Source: Nesterenkonia sp. LB17 (lineage in GTDB: Bacteria; Actinomycetota; Actinomycetes; Actinomycetales; Micrococcaceae). From it: a stretch of 64,000 nucleotides of DNA. Below the pieces are notes generated by a model. It was not told the origin of the DNA. It searched no databases and saw only the letters and a program-made list of their open reading frames with translations. The translations under genes and the position numbers were made by a program. The stretch spans positions 108,963-172,962 of the forward strand of contig NZ_JAJOYX010000005.1 in the NCBI RefSeq assembly GCF_022565915.1, written 5' to 3'. This document shows, in pieces, positions 43,331 to 53,957 of this stretch (position 1 is its first letter; each line of letters opens with the position of its first letter).

Positions 43331-44032
43331 CTAGTCGTTGAGGTCGTCGAACTGGGAGTGGCTCGGGCGCAGCCGTCCACCCGAGGTGGCGCCGTAGACG
43401 TGGACGTCGCCGAGCAGGGTCCAGCCCAGGTACTCGTAGAGCTCACGGCCATCACCGGTGGCCACGAGCAGGCCCTCTTCGACGTCGTGCTCATGGGCGA
43501 TGGCGATCAGTGCGCGGGTCACATAGGTGCCCAGGCCCTGGCGGCGATAGTCGTCGTTGGTATAGATCCGGTCGAGGATCGCGTAATGGCCCACGGTGGC
43601 GACCCGGCCGCGGGCGGCGACCTTGTCCCCGTCGCGCACGGTGAAGAGCGTCCAGCCGTCATGGTCTTCGCGAGTGGTGGTGTACCCCTCCGGGGTGATC
43701 GGATCCTCGACGTCCTGGGTGTCCATGTCCACCACCATGAGCCTCTCCTCATCGCTGATGAGCTGGAGGCCTTCGATCGGACTCTGGGTCAGCGACTCGG
43801 CGCCGGGCTCGGCGATCACGGTCAGCAGCCGGGCGGAATCCTTGGAGACGGCGGAGGCGATCTTGCGCAGGTCGGTGTCCTGAGGGGAATAGAGCACGTA
43901 CTCCCACTCGTCTGAATCTCCGGAGCGCAGAGCGGAATGAACATTGCCTTCATGGTGGACGTCATAGTCGTGAGTTCGCGCCCATCCGGTTACCCAGTGG
44001 CGGACAAGGTCATCGCTCAGCTCAGAAGTCAT
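43331..44032 (-). CDS. GNAT-family N-acetyltransferase
   Basis: A 233-residue protein. The N-terminal half (to about 125) is unfamiliar; the C-terminal half is a GNAT domain with the acyl-CoA loop YTNDDYRRQGLGTYVTRALI and the strand-helix LVATGDGRELYEYLGW. Substrate unknown. The start ATG 44032 (MTSELSDDL) has TATGGT six bases upstream, giving a leaderless promoter. Divergent from trhO. Confidence 0.82.
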   Translation of the reverse strand: MTSELSDDLVRHWVTGWARTHDYDVHHEGNVHSALRSGDSDEWEYVLYSPQDTDLRKIASAVSKDSARLLTVIAEPGAESLTQSPIEGLQLISDEERLMVVDMDTQDVEDPITPEGYTTTREDHDGWTLFTVRDGDKVAARGRVATVGHYAILDRIYTNDDYRRQGLGTYVTRALIAIAHEHDVEEGLLVATGDGRELYEYLGWTLLGDVHVYGATSGGRLRPSHSQFDDLND

Positions 44033-44038
44033 AGTCCG

Positions 44039-44044
44039 ACCATA
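44039..44044 (-). promoter_or_regulatory. -10 box (TATGGT) of a leaderless promoter for the GNAT gene
   Basis: TATGGT on the minus strand, six bases, then ATG at 44032. An A/T-rich run lies just upstream. Confidence 0.5.
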
Positions 44045-44126
44045 CAAAGAAAAAGCAGCGCACCGTGAGAGGGCAGGACAACGAGTTCATAAAGATGTTG
44101 TTCAGAACTACCCTTGAGAGGTGAGC

Positions 44127-45068
44127 ATGTCCCGGATCGTCCTCTATTACGCCTTCACCCCCCTCTCGGATCCCGAGGCGGTGAGGCTCTGGCAGCACAC
44201 CCTCTGTCGGGAACTCGGAGTCAAGGGCCGGATCCTGATCTCCCCGCAGGGGATCAACGGCACCGTCGGCGGTGAGGTCAAGGCGGTCAAGCAGTACGTG
44301 AAGCAGACCCGGGCGTACGCCCCGTTCCGTGAGATGGCCTTCAAATGGTCTGACGGCGGGGCGGAGGACTTCCCTCGACTCTCGGTCAAGGTCCGCCCCG
44401 AGCTGGTGGCCTTCGGCGTGCCCGAGGAGATCGAGGTCGATGAGCACGGCGTCGTCGGCGGGGGTGAGCATCTGCAGCCGCAGCAGGTCCATGAGCTCGT
44501 CGAGGCGAAGCAGGCGCAAGGCGTGGAGGTCGCCTTCTTCGACGGCCGCAACGCCATGGAGGCGCAGATCGGAAAGTTCAAGAACGCTGTGGTCCCGGAG
44601 ACCGAGACCACCCGGGACTTCATCGCAGAGCTGGACTCCGGCAGATACGACCACCTCAAGGACCAGCCGGTGGTGACGTACTGCACCGGCGGGATCCGCT
44701 GCGAGGTCCTCTCGGCGCTGATGCGCCGGCGCGGCTTCGAAGAGGTCTACCAGATCGACGGCGGGATCGTCCGCTACGGAGAGACCTTCGGTGATCAGGG
44801 ACTCTGGGAGGGCGAGCTCTACGTCTTCGACTCCCGGATGAACACCCGCTTCTCCTCCGAGGCCAAGACCATCGGTGAATGCAGCCGCTGCGCCAGCCCG
44901 ACCAGCTCCTTCTATAACTGTATGGACCGCGGATGCTCCACGCTGCAGCTCTACTGCGATGACCACCGCGACATACCGGAGACCACCCGCTGCGAGAACT
45001 GTCAGGCGCGGCTGGAGCAGGACCCCTCCGATCCCAATGCCGGTCCCCTGCAGAAGGTGCGTCGCTGA
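44127..45068 (+). CDS. trhO: tRNA uridine 5-hydroxylase TrhO (YceA-like rhodanese)
   Basis: A 313-residue protein of the YceA family. The N-terminal ferredoxin-like domain has [14 protein letters not shown] rhodanese domain (about residues 130-230) carries the active loop YCTGGIRCE. The C-terminus has a cysteine-rich segment (CSRCASP, NCMDRGC, CDDH, CENC). In E. coli and Bacillus the family hydroxylates wobble uridine of tRNA as part of cmo5U or mo5U formation. ATG 44127 follows GAGAGG at seven bases and is chosen over GTG 44121. The stop overlaps the start of the methyltransferase gene (TGATG). Confidence 0.9.
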   Translation: MSRIVLYYAFTPLSDPEAVRLWQHTLCRELGVKGRILISPQGINGTVGGEVKAVKQYVKQTRAYAPFREMAFKWSDGGAEDFPRLSVKVRPELVAFGVPEEIEVDEHGVVGGGEHLQPQQVHELVEAKQAQGVEVAFFDGRNAMEAQIGKFKNAVVPETETTRDFIAELDSGRYDHLKDQPVVTYCTGGIRCEVLSALMRRRGFEEVYQIDGGIVRYGETFGDQGLWEGELYVFDSRMNTRFSSEAKTIGECSRCASPTSSFYNCMDRGCSTLQLYCDDHRDIPETTRCENCQARLEQDPSDPNAGPLQKVRR

Positions 45069-46735
45069 TGAGCCATCTCGAGCAGCAGCATGTCATCCTG
45101 CCGGCCCCGGTCGCTGACCCCGAGCTGCTGGCCGCCCTGCGCACTGACCTGGTCTCCGCGCAGTTCACCAACGAACGTGTCACGCAGCTGCTGGGCCCCG
45201 TCGCGCTCGCCGCGCTGGAACGCGATCAGCCCGTGCCCGCAGCGCTGCGGGTCTCGGAGCTGCTGGCCGCCGAACCCGCGCCGGACCCCTGCGCCGTGCT
45301 CACCGGGCTCTGGCTGCTCGGGCTCGAGACCACCGCCGCGCAGCTGCATGCAGCCCTGCCTCAGGTCGGCGTCGACGGTCTGCGCCGCCTGAACCTGGTG
45401 CACCGAGCAGACCCCGTGGCACCGGGGCCCCCGGAGCCCGGGGAAGGGCACGACGCCGCGCTCTACCGTCCCAGCGTGGACCTGCGGCCCTACCAGGCCG
45501 AGCAGGCTCGGGGCCTGGCCGACCTCTGGGTGGCCAGCGACCTTCCCGCCGCACAGGTGCAGGGTCCGCTGCACCCCGAGCATGTGCTCGGGATCGGCGG
45601 CGCGAGTCTGACCCTGGCGGCGAGCATCCACCGCACTCCGGTCAAGCGCGCCCTGGAGATCGGCACCGGCTGCGGAATCCAGCTGCTGCACCTGTTGGAC
45701 CACGCCGAGCATGTCGTGGCCACCGATCTCAGTCAACGGGCACTGGACTTCACCGAGTTCAACCTGGCTCTCAACGCCCCCGCGCTGCGGCTGGACCCCA
45801 GAGACCTCGGTGCTCGGGTGGAGCTGGTGCAGGGCAGCCTGCTGGAACCGGTGGCCGGGCGGACATTCGACCTGATCATCTCCAATCCGCCCTTCGTCAT
45901 CACCCCGCGTCCGCAGGATGAGCAGATCGACGGGCGCTATACCTACCGAGACGGCGGCCGGGCCGGGGATCTGCTCATGACGGAGCTGATCGCCTCGCTG
46001 CCCCAGCACCTCGCCGAGTCCGGGACCGCGCAGCTGCTGGGCAACTGGGAGATCCAGGACCACGCCGCCTGGGACGCCCGACCGCGCCTGTGGTGCGAGA
46101 CGTTCGGCGCGGAGGTCGATGCCTGGTTCATCCAGCGCGACCGGCAGGAAAGCTCCGCATACGCCGAGACCTGGCTGCGCGACGCCTCCACCCAGCGGGA
46201 GCCGGAGAACTACCGCCGCCGCTACGCCGAATACCTGGATGATTTCGACTCCCGCGCGGTGCTCGCGGTGGGATTCGGGATGATCTTCATCCGACGCCGC
46301 CCAGCAGATGCGGGCGCGATCACGCCCTGGCGGCGATTCGAGGAGCTCACCGGCGCGGTGGAGCAGCCGCTGGGACCGGTGATCGGGGCCACCGTGGCCC
46401 GGGCAGAAGCCGTCGCCCGGGACCCGCAGGCGGTGCTCGATGCGGTCCTCGCCGTCGCCGCAGATGTCACCGAAGAACGCCATCAGCGCTTCGGTGCCGT
46501 CCACCCGGAGGTGATCCTCGCACGTCAGGGCGCTGGGCTGCGCCGCAGCCGGGCCGTCTCCAGCGCCGCGGCGGGCCTGCTGGGAGCCGCCGACGGGGAG
46601 TATCAGGCCGCCGCGCTCGTCACCGCCGTCGCCGCTCTGATGGCGGATGAGTCCACCGATCAAGGCCAGCTTCAACAGGAGCTGCGCAGCGAAATCCTCG
46701 ACCTCTACGTCGAGGGCTACCTCAGGGAGTCTTGA
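45068..46735 (+). CDS. Class I SAM-dependent methyltransferase with NPPF motif
   Basis: A 555-residue protein. An N-terminal domain of about 185 residues precedes a Rossmann methyltransferase core with ALEIGTGCGIQLLHLL (SAM loop), VATDLSQRALDF and LIISNPPFVI. The NPPF motif points to methylation of an amide or exocyclic nitrogen in RNA, DNA or protein, as in HemK/RlmF-type enzymes. A C-terminal region of about 190 residues is specific to this actinobacterial family that lies next to topA. Target unknown. One-base overlap with trhO suggests a shared transcript. Confidence 0.83.
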   Translation: MSHLEQQHVILPAPVADPELLAALRTDLVSAQFTNERVTQLLGPVALAALERDQPVPAALRVSELLAAEPAPDPCAVLTGLWLLGLETTAAQLHAALPQVGVDGLRRLNLVHRADPVAPGPPEPGEGHDAALYRPSVDLRPYQAEQARGLADLWVASDLPAAQVQGPLHPEHVLGIGGASLTLAASIHRTPVKRALEIGTGCGIQLLHLLDHAEHVVATDLSQRALDFTEFNLALNAPALRLDPRDLGARVELVQGSLLEPVAGRTFDLIISNPPFVITPRPQDEQIDGRYTYRDGGRAGDLLMTELIASLPQHLAESGTAQLLGNWEIQDHAAWDARPRLWCETFGAEVDAWFIQRDRQESSAYAETWLRDASTQREPENYRRRYAEYLDDFDSRAVLAVGFGMIFIRRRPADAGAITPWRRFEELTGAVEQPLGPVIGATVARAEAVARDPQAVLDAVLAVAADVTEERHQRFGAVHPEVILARQGAGLRRSRAVSSAAAGLLGAADGEYQAAALVTAVAALMADESTDQGQLQQELRSEILDLYVEGYLRES

Positions 46736-46842
46736 TTCCACCGGCCTCGACGTGTTCTGCTCGCTGATATATTGAGCACTCGACGGCCAGCCCACTGCTG
46801 AGCGCCCGAGACTGCACCGCAAGAATTCCCTCAAGGAGATCA

Positions 46843-49665
46843 GTGCCCGAAGGCAAGAAACTCGTCATCGTCGAGTCCCCGGCGAAGTCCAAGTCCATCG
46901 CCAAGTACCTTGGCGATGATTTCATCGTGGACGCTTCCGCCGGGCATATCCGTGACCTGCCACAGCCCTCAGAGCTGCCCACTGATATGAAGAAGGGCCC
47001 CTTCAGCCGGTTCGCGGTGAACCCCGACGACGGCTTCGCGCCCTACTACGTGATCTCCGACTCCAAGAAGAAGAAGGTCACAGAGCTCAAGCGGGCCCTG
47101 AAAGACGCCTCGGAGCTCTATCTCGCCACTGACGCCGACCGCGAAGGCGAAGCCATCGCCTGGCACCTGCTGCAGGTGCTCAAGCCCAAGGTCCCGGTCT
47201 ACCGGATGACCTTCACCGAGATCACCAATGAGGGCATCACTCGAGCCCTGCAGAACGTGCGTCAGATCGATGACGACCTCGTCGACGCGCAGGAGACCCG
47301 GCGCATCCTGGACCGGCTCTACGGCTACGAGATCTCCCCGGTGCTCTGGCGCAAGGTCGGCAAGGGCCTCTCCGCAGGACGCGTCCAGTCAGTGGCCACC
47401 CGACTGGTGGTCGAGCGTGAGCGTGAACGCATGGCCTTCATCCCGGCCGGTTACTGGGACCTCTCCGGGAGCTTCGCCACCGCCGCCGGTGAGGAGTTCA
47501 CCGCCAAGCTCAACGCCGTCGACGGGGCCCGCGTGGCCACCGGCGCGGACTTCAACGACCGCGGCGAGCTGAAGTCCACCCGTTCCAAGACAGAGGTCAG
47601 CGTCCTGGACCGCGAAGCGGCCGAGGCCCTGGCCGAGGGTCTGACCAAGGCGGAGTTCACCGTGGATTCGGTGGAGGACAAGCCGTACTCGCGCCGTCCC
47701 CAGCCTCCCTTCATCACCTCGACGCTGCAGCAGGAAGCCTCCCGCAGGCTGCGCTTCTCCTCCCGGGCGACCATGCAGGTGGCGCAGCGGCTGTATGAGA
47801 ACGGCTACATCACCTATATGCGTACCGACTCGGTGACGCTCTCCAACGAGGCGATCACCGCGGCGCGTCGGCAGATCACCGAGCTCTACGGGGCCGACCA
47901 TGTGCCCGCCAGTCCGCGCCTGTACTCCAAGAAGAGCGAGACCGCGCAGGAGGCCCACGAGGCGATCCGGCCTTCCGGCGACCACTTCCGCACCCCCGGC
48001 CAGGTGGCCAAGGAGCTCTCCAAGGATGAGTTCAAGCTCTACGAGCTGATCTGGAAGCGCACCGTCGCCTCCCAGATGGAGGACGCCAAAGGCTTCACCG
48101 CCTCCGTGCGGCTCAGCGCCTCCGTCTCCGGCGGACCCAAGGCCGGCACCACCGCCACCTTCGGCGCCTCCGGCACCGTCATCACCTTTCCAGGCTTCCT
48201 GGCCGCCTACGAGGAGATCCGCGAGAGCACCTCGGAGGACGACGAGGCCAAGGCCGGCAAGGCCGATAAGCGACTGCCGAAGATCGAGACCGGCGAGAGC
48301 CTGATCGGCCGCGACGTCCAGGCCAAGGGCCATGAGACGACCCCGCCGGCCCGCTACACCGAGGCCACGATCGTCGCGGAGCTGGAGAAGCGTGAGATCG
48401 GTCGCCCCTCCACCTACGCGCCGACCATCTCGACCATCATGGACCGCGGCTACGTCACCAAGCGCGGCTCCGCGCTGATCCCCTCCTGGACCGCTTTCAG
48501 CGTGATCCGGCTGCTGGAGGAGCACTTCGGCAAATACGTGAACTACGACTTCACCGCCCGCATGGAAGAGGACCTGGACCAGATCGCGCGCGGCGAGCTC
48601 CAGCGCGAGGCCTGGCTGCAGGGCTTCTACTTCGGCGCCAAGGACGGCGTCGACGGGCTCAAGCACGTGGTGGAGAACCTCGGCGAGATCGACGCCCGGG
48701 CGATCAACTCCATCGAGATCGCCCCCGGCGTGAACCTGCGGGTGGGGCGCTACGGCCCCTATCTGGAGCGGCCGAACCCCGACGGCGTCGTCAACGCCGA
48801 GGGTGAGCTGGAGCCCCAGCGCGCCAACCTGCCCCAGGACCTGGCTCCGGACGAGCTCACCGTCGCCAAGGCCGAGGAGCTCTTCGAACAGGCCCAGTAT
48901 TCAGGCCGGGTGCTCGGCACCGACCCCGAGACCGGTCGCGAGATCGTCGCCAAGGACGGTCGCTACGGCCCCTACGTCACCGAGCTCATCGAAGAGATGA
49001 CCGAGGCGCAGCTCGAAGAGCATATGAAGTCGCTGCCGACCGAGTACTACAAGAACGGCAAGCCCAAGCCGAAGAAGAAGCCGGCCAAGGAGAAGCCCCG
49101 CACCGGCTCGCTGCTCTCCGACATGACCCTGGAGACGGTGACGCTGGAGCAGGCGCTGCGGCTGCTCTCGCTGCCGCGCGTGGTCGGCGCCGATGCAGAC
49201 GGCGAAGAGATCACCGCCCAGAACGGCCGCTTCGGCCCGTATCTGAAGAAAGGCTCGGACTCCCGCTCGCTGGAGACCGAGGAGCAGATGTTCACCATCA
49301 CCCTGGACGAGGCGAAGGCGATCTACGCCCAGCCCAAGCAGCGTGGACGCCGGGCGGCGGTTCCCCCGCTGGCCGAGTTCGGCGCCGATCCCACCTCGGA
49401 GAAGCAGGTTGTGGTCAAGGACGGCCGCTTCGGCCCCTACGTCACCGATGGTGAGACCAATGTGACAGTGCCCCGCAGCGTCTCGCTGGAGACGCTGACC
49501 AAGGAGCACGCATACTCGCTGCTGGCGGAGAAGCGCGCCGCCGGACCGAAGAAGCCCGGTGCGCCCAAGCGGGCCGCCAAGAGCACGGCGAAGAAGGCTC
49601 CGGCCAAGAAGCCCGCCGCGAAGAAGGCTCCAGCCAAGAAGACCACCGCGAAGACCGGATCCTAG
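46843..49665 (+). CDS. topA: DNA topoisomerase I (type IA)
   Basis: A 940-residue topoisomerase that relaxes negative supercoils. The Toprim domain starts at KKLVIVESPAKSKSIAKYLG and has the acidic DADREGEAIAWHL. The active tyrosine is Y325 in GYITYMRTDS. The C-terminal part has repeated RFGPYV-type units (KDGRYGPYV, QNGRFGPYL, KDGRFGPYV) in place of zinc fingers, and then a basic Lys/Ala/Pro tail of about 40 residues, as in mycobacteria. GTG start 46843 follows AAGGAGA. Confidence 0.97.
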   Translation: MPEGKKLVIVESPAKSKSIAKYLGDDFIVDASAGHIRDLPQPSELPTDMKKGPFSRFAVNPDDGFAPYYVISDSKKKKVTELKRALKDASELYLATDADREGEAIAWHLLQVLKPKVPVYRMTFTEITNEGITRALQNVRQIDDDLVDAQETRRILDRLYGYEISPVLWRKVGKGLSAGRVQSVATRLVVERERERMAFIPAGYWDLSGSFATAAGEEFTAKLNAVDGARVATGADFNDRGELKSTRSKTEVSVLDREAAEALAEGLTKAEFTVDSVEDKPYSRRPQPPFITSTLQQEASRRLRFSSRATMQVAQRLYENGYITYMRTDSVTLSNEAITAARRQITELYGADHVPASPRLYSKKSETAQEAHEAIRPSGDHFRTPGQVAKELSKDEFKLYELIWKRTVASQMEDAKGFTASVRLSASVSGGPKAGTTATFGASGTVITFPGFLAAYEEIRESTSEDDEAKAGKADKRLPKIETGESLIGRDVQAKGHETTPPARYTEATIVAELEKREIGRPSTYAPTISTIMDRGYVTKRGSALIPSWTAFSVIRLLEEHFGKYVNYDFTARMEEDLDQIARGELQREAWLQGFYFGAKDGVDGLKHVVENLGEIDARAINSIEIAPGVNLRVGRYGPYLERPNPDGVVNAEGELEPQRANLPQDLAPDELTVAKAEELFEQAQYSGRVLGTDPETGREIVAKDGRYGPYVTELIEEMTEAQLEEHMKSLPTEYYKNGKPKPKKKPAKEKPRTGSLLSDMTLETVTLEQALRLLSLPRVVGADADGEEITAQNGRFGPYLKKGSDSRSLETEEQMFTITLDEAKAIYAQPKQRGRRAAVPPLAEFGADPTSEKQVVVKDGRFGPYVTDGETNVTVPRSVSLETLTKEHAYSLLAEKRAAGPKKPGAPKRAAKSTAKKAPAKKPAAKKAPAKKTTAKTGS

Positions 49666-49680
49666 TCAAGGAGTCACCTG

Positions 49681-50742
49681 ATGCGTCTGGGCGTGCTGGA
49701 TATCGGTTCGAACACCGTGCACCTGTTATTGGTGGATGCTCATCTCGGGGCCAAACCCGAGGCGTTCGCCTCCCATAAGCGACCGCTGTCCCTGGTCAGA
49801 CACCTCGATGAGCACGGGGCGATCACCGAGGACGGTCAGCTCGAGCTCATCGGCTTCATCGCCGAGGCCGCCCGGTTCGCCGCGCGGCACCGGGCCGAGG
49901 ATCTGCTCTCCTTCTGCACCTCAGCGCTGCGCGAGGCCGCCAACGGAGCGGCGGTCCTGCAACGGGTCGTCGCCGAGACCGGGGTGGAGCTCACCGAGCT
50001 CACCGGCGCCCAGGAATCGGCGATGACCTTCTTCGCCGCCCGGCGCTGGCGCGGCTGGAGCGCCGGGGACATCTTGAACTTCGACATCGGCGGCGGCTCC
50101 TTCGAGATCGCCTATGGGCGCGACGAGCTGCCCGCCACCGCGGTCTCGCTTCCGCTCGGCGCCGGCCGGCTCACCCGCGACTGGCTGGGCGAGGACCCGC
50201 CCAGCAAGGACCAGGTGAAGGCGCTCAAGAGCTATGTGCGTGAGGAGCTGGAGGCGGCGCGCCGCGAGTTCCCGGTCCTGAGCGGACACATCGAGGTGCT
50301 CGCCACGTCCAAGACCTTCCGCTCGCTGGCGCGGATGACCGGCGCCGCGCCCTCCGCAGAGGGTCCCTATGTTCCGCGCAGCCTGGCCCATGCCGAGCTG
50401 AAGCCGCTGGTGAAGAACCTGGCCACGATGACCGCGGCCGAGCGGGCCGAGCTGCCCGGCGTCTCCACCCTGCGTGCCCGGCAGGTCTTCGCCGGCGCAC
50501 TGGTCGCTGAGCAGGCGATGAAGGTCTTCGGCATCGAGACGCTGCAGATCTGCCCCTGGGCGCTGCGTGAGGGCCTGATCCTGCGCCGGCTGGACTCCCT
50601 GGTCCGCGACGGCGCGGTGGCCGTGCCCGCCGCTCCCGGCGTCGGAAATGTCAACCTCGGCCGCGAGCTGCGCAAGCCCTCCCGCGGTGAGATCCCCGGC
50701 GGTCGCACCCTGGCGACGGCGGCGGTTGAACATGCCCACTGA
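49681..50742 (+). CDS. Ppx/GppA-family phosphatase (exopolyphosphatase-like)
   Basis: A 353-residue protein with the ASKHA ATPase fold. Visible are [43 protein letters not shown] and the phosphate-binding [13 protein letters not shown]. It is the short actinobacterial type that lacks the C-terminal HD-like domain of E. coli Ppx. Exopolyphosphatase or pppGpp phosphatase activity is possible; mycobacterial relatives (Ppx1/Ppx2) act on short polyphosphate. ATG 49681 follows AAGGAG at eight bases. Overlaps the next gene by 11 bases. Confidence 0.88.
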   Translation: MRLGVLDIGSNTVHLLLVDAHLGAKPEAFASHKRPLSLVRHLDEHGAITEDGQLELIGFIAEAARFAARHRAEDLLSFCTSALREAANGAAVLQRVVAETGVELTELTGAQESAMTFFAARRWRGWSAGDILNFDIGGGSFEIAYGRDELPATAVSLPLGAGRLTRDWLGEDPPSKDQVKALKSYVREELEAARREFPVLSGHIEVLATSKTFRSLARMTGAAPSAEGPYVPRSLAHAELKPLVKNLATMTAAERAELPGVSTLRARQVFAGALVAEQAMKVFGIETLQICPWALREGLILRRLDSLVRDGAVAVPAAPGVGNVNLGRELRKPSRGEIPGGRTLATAAVEHAH

Positions 50743-51571
50743 GGAAGTCCAGCCGCGCCCGCCTCATAAGCTTCCGCGGATCCCCGTGGCGCTCTCCACC
50801 TCTTCGGTCTACCCGATGGGGGTCGCCGAAGGCTTCTCCATCGCTGAGGACCTCGGCTATGACGGCATGGAGGTCATGGTCACCCACCGCGGGGAGTCCC
50901 AGCAGGCCTCCACGCTGAACGAGCTCTCCTGGCGCTTCGGCCTGCCGGTCATGGCCATCCACGCCCCCACTCTGCTGCTCACCCAGCAGGTCTGGGGCTC
51001 CGCCTGGGACAAGCTCAAGCGCAGCGCCGCCCTCGCCCACGAGGTGGGCGCCGGCGTGGTCGTCGCGCACCCGCCCTTCCGCTGGCAGGTCGGCTACGCC
51101 GAAGGCTTCGCCGAGGGGATCAAGGATCTGGAGGAGGAGACCGGAGTGCTCTTCGCCGTCGAGAACATGTACCCCTGGCGGGCCGGTGGTCGCGAGGCCA
51201 CCATGTACCTGCCGCACTGGGACCCGGTGGATCAGCCCTACCCGCACGTCACCTGGGACTTCTCCCATGCCGCCACGGCAGAGGCCGACTCGCTCGAGGC
51301 CGTCGAGGCACTGGGACAGCGCCTGCGCCACGTGCACCTGACCGACGGCTGGTCCAACGGGTTCAAAGACGATCACCTCATCCCGGGTCAGGGGGAGCAG
51401 CGCGTGGCCGAGGCGATGGAGATGCTCGGCCGGACCGATTTCGCCGAGACCGGGTTCAACGGCGTCGTCGCTGTCGAGGTCGCCACCCGCACCGCCCGCA
51501 ACGTCGGAGACCGGGAGCGCTGGCTCGCCGAGTCCCTGGCCTTCGCCCGCAGACACCTCGGTCAGGAGTGA
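50732..51571 (+). CDS. Sugar phosphate isomerase/epimerase-like TIM-barrel protein
   Basis: A 279-residue protein of the xylose-isomerase-like/AP-endonuclease-2 superfamily. Recognisable strands are [53 protein letters not shown] and [12 protein letters not shown], which carry the usual metal-binding Glu, Asp and His. The substrate is unknown. ATG 50732 lies inside the end of the phosphatase gene. It appears to be in one operon with the phosphatase and proC. Confidence 0.82.
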   Translation: MPTEEVQPRPPHKLPRIPVALSTSSVYPMGVAEGFSIAEDLGYDGMEVMVTHRGESQQASTLNELSWRFGLPVMAIHAPTLLLTQQVWGSAWDKLKRSAALAHEVGAGVVVAHPPFRWQVGYAEGFAEGIKDLEEETGVLFAVENMYPWRAGGREATMYLPHWDPVDQPYPHVTWDFSHAATAEADSLEAVEALGQRLRHVHLTDGWSNGFKDDHLIPGQGEQRVAEAMEMLGRTDFAETGFNGVVAVEVATRTARNVGDRERWLAESLAFARRHLGQE

Positions 51572-51573
51572 CG

Positions 51574-52461
51574 ATGTCCACCAGCACCAGCACCAGCACC
51601 AGCACTCCCACCGCGCCGCGGATAGCGATGCTCGGCCTCGGCTCGATGAACGGCGCGATCCTCGCGGGTCTGCTGGACTCCTCGGTGGCCCCGGAGCAGG
51701 TCCAGGCCACCACACGCAGCGCCGCCACCGCAGAACAGCGCGCGACGCAGTTCGGGATCAGCGTGCTCGCCGAGCAGGACGACGCCGAGGCCAACCGCAG
51801 CGCCGCCGGGAAGGCCGACATCATCTTCCTCGGGGTCAAGCCCCATGGCATCGTCGCTCTGGCCGCAGAGATCGCGAGCACCGTGAAGCCAGGGGCCGTG
51901 GTGGTCTCCGTGGCGGCCGCGATCAGCGTAGACATGATCGAGGCGGCCCTGCCCCAGGGCCAACCTGTCATCCGGTCCATGCCGAACACCCCGCTCTCGG
52001 TGGGCCTCGGCGTGGTCGGGCTGGTCCCGGGCACCCACGTGAGCCCGCAGGACACCGAGACCGTGGCCCAGCTGCTGGGCGCCAGCGGCGCCGTCCACGT
52101 GATCGATGAGTCCCAGATCGACGCCCTCACCGGGATCTCCGGATCCGGTCCCGCCTACGCCTTCTATCTCGCCGAGGCGATGGCAGAGGCCGGCGTGGAG
52201 CTGGGCCTGGACCGGGCGCTGGCGGCTGATCTGGCGGCGCAGACCATCTATGGCGCCGGCAAGATGCTGGTCGAGCACCAGGCTGCGGGCACCGCCGACG
52301 CCGCCGGACTGCGCCGCGCGGTCTGCTCGCCCAACGGCACCACCGAGCGTGCCATCAACGCCTTCGACGAACACGACCTGCCCGCCGCCGTGCGCGCCGC
52401 CGTCAACGCCAGCGCGCACCGGTCAGCGGAGATCACCGATGAGCTCCGCAGCGCAGACTGA
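51574..52461 (+). CDS. proC: Pyrroline-5-carboxylate reductase
   Basis: A 295-residue reductase for the last step of proline synthesis. NAD(P)-binding is shown by IAMLGLGSMNGAILAGLL, and the C-terminal helical domain has the family signature (ALTGISGSGPAYAFYLAEAM; AAGTADAAGLRRAVCSPNG). ATG 51574 follows AGGAG at six bases. The first 15 residues are mostly Ser and Thr, encoded by a hexamer repeat. Proline is a common osmolyte in salt-adapted members of this group. The stop overlaps the trkH start by 23 bases. Confidence 0.95.
   Translation: MSTSTSTSTSTPTAPRIAMLGLGSMNGAILAGLLDSSVAPEQVQATTRSAATAEQRATQFGISVLAEQDDAEANRSAAGKADIIFLGVKPHGIVALAAEIASTVKPGAVVVSVAAAISVDMIEAALPQGQPVIRSMPNTPLSVGLGVVGLVPGTHVSPQDTETVAQLLGASGAVHVIDESQIDALTGISGSGPAYAFYLAEAMAEAGVELGLDRALAADLAAQTIYGAGKMLVEHQAAGTADAAGLRRAVCSPNGTTERAINAFDEHDLPAAVRAAVNASAHRSAEITDELRSAD
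51580..51603 (+). repeat. ACCAGC hexamer repeat at the 5' end of proC
   Basis: Four perfect in-frame copies encode Thr-Ser pairs. Copy-number change would alter only the disordered N-terminus. Confidence 0.85.
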
Positions 52462-53848
52462 GCACGGCAGGGGCCGCCGGACCGGACCTCGGCTCTACCT
52501 GAAGCGGTGGATGGGGCGGCTGACCCGCACCTCGCCGGCACGTGCGGCGATGCTGATCTTCGGGGTGACCATCGCGGTGTTCGCCTCACTGCTGAACATG
52601 CCCTGGGCCACCGCCTCCGGCTCCTCCGCCGCCTTCCACGAGGCGCTCTTCGTCGCCACCTCTGCGGTCACCGTCACCGGCCTGACCCCGGTGAACACCG
52701 CTGACCACTGGTCCTTCGCCGGTGAAGTGGTGATCCTGATCGGCATCCAGGTCGGTGGACTGGGCATCATCACGATCGCTGCGCTGCTGGCCATCTCGGT
52801 GACCCGCAACCTCGGGGTGCGCACCCGGCTGGTCGCGCAGGAGGGCGGAATCTCCACCGGTTCGATGGGCGAGACCGGCCAGGTGATCCGGACCGTGGTG
52901 ATCGTCTCCGCGGTGGTGGAGGCGCTGCTGGCGATGGTGCTGATCCCGCGCTTCATCCATCTCAACGGCGACGTCGCCAGCGGTCTCTGGGACGGCACGT
53001 TCTATGCCATCTCGGCGTTCAACAACGCCGGCTTCGTGGCGCACTCCGAAGGTCTCGCCGGATTCGACAACGACCCGGTGGTCATCTGGACCATCATGGT
53101 CGGGGTCTTCCTGGGCAGCCTGGGCTTCCCGGTGCTGTTCATGCTCTGGCGCAACCGCTGGCACGTGCGTCGCTGGAGCCTGCACACCAAGCTCACCCTG
53201 GAGGTGACGCTGCTGCTCATGGTCATCGGTGCGGTGCTCTACGGGATCATGGAGTGGTCCAACAGCTCCACCATCGGCGACATGAGCATCGGGGAGAAGC
53301 TGCAGAACTCGCTCTTCGCCTCGGTGAACATGCGCTCCGGCGGCTTCTCGGTGGTGGAGTCGAATCTGCAGAACGCCGAGACCATGCTCGTCTCCGATGC
53401 GCTGATGTTCGCCGGCGGCGGTTCAGCCTCCACCGCCGGAGGCATCAAGGTCACCACCATCGCGGTGATCTGGCTGGCCTTCCTCGCCGAGGCCCGCGGC
53501 GACGCCGAGTCCACTGCCCACGGCCGCACCATCCCGCCGTCCGCCGTGCGGGTGGCGGTCTCGGTGGTCGCCATGGGCGCGACGCTGGTGCTGATCTCCA
53601 CCGTCTGGCTGATGTACATCACCGGCCTGGACATGGGCCGTCCGCTGTATGAGTCCATCTCCGCCTTCGCGACCGTCGGGCTCACCAGCGGTCTCACCGA
53701 GGACCTGCCGCCGGAAGGGCTCTATGTGCTCGCAGCGCTGATGTTCGCCGGTCGGGTCGGGATCATCACCTTCGCCGCCTCGCTGACCGTGCGTCAGCGC
53801 AGCCGGGTCCGCTACCGCTACCCCGAAGGCCGTCCGATGATCGGCTGA
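52439..53848 (+). CDS. trkH: Trk-type potassium transporter membrane subunit
   Basis: A 469-residue membrane protein with four membrane-pore-membrane repeats. The selectivity-filter segments are visible as SAVTVTGLTPV, SAFNNAGFVAHS, SVNMRSGGFS and FATVGLTSGL. It imports potassium with ion coupling, central to osmotic adaptation. It works with the TrkA-like protein encoded 110 bases downstream. ATG 52439 overlaps the proC end. Confidence 0.93.
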   Translation: MSSAAQTEHGRGRRTGPRLYLKRWMGRLTRTSPARAAMLIFGVTIAVFASLLNMPWATASGSSAAFHEALFVATSAVTVTGLTPVNTADHWSFAGEVVILIGIQVGGLGIITIAALLAISVTRNLGVRTRLVAQEGGISTGSMGETGQVIRTVVIVSAVVEALLAMVLIPRFIHLNGDVASGLWDGTFYAISAFNNAGFVAHSEGLAGFDNDPVVIWTIMVGVFLGSLGFPVLFMLWRNRWHVRRWSLHTKLTLEVTLLLMVIGAVLYGIMEWSNSSTIGDMSIGEKLQNSLFASVNMRSGGFSVVESNLQNAETMLVSDALMFAGGGSASTAGGIKVTTIAVIWLAFLAEARGDAESTAHGRTIPPSAVRVAVSVVAMGATLVLISTVWLMYITGLDMGRPLYESISAFATVGLTSGLTEDLPPEGLYVLAALMFAGRVGIITFAASLTVRQRSRVRYRYPEGRPMIG

Positions 53849-53957
53849 CCCGCTCGCCGGCTGACCCGCTGACCAGAAGGGGTCTACCCTGGAGTCAGCA
53901 CTTCACGACTCGGCCCTTCCTGGCCGAGCACGTTTCTTCGCGGAAAAGGACGCATTC

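Noticed and set aside
45002..46834. Open frame of 610 codons opposite the methyltransferase gene
   Set aside because: No recognisable domain; the plus-strand frame has clear SAM-binding and NPPF motifs.
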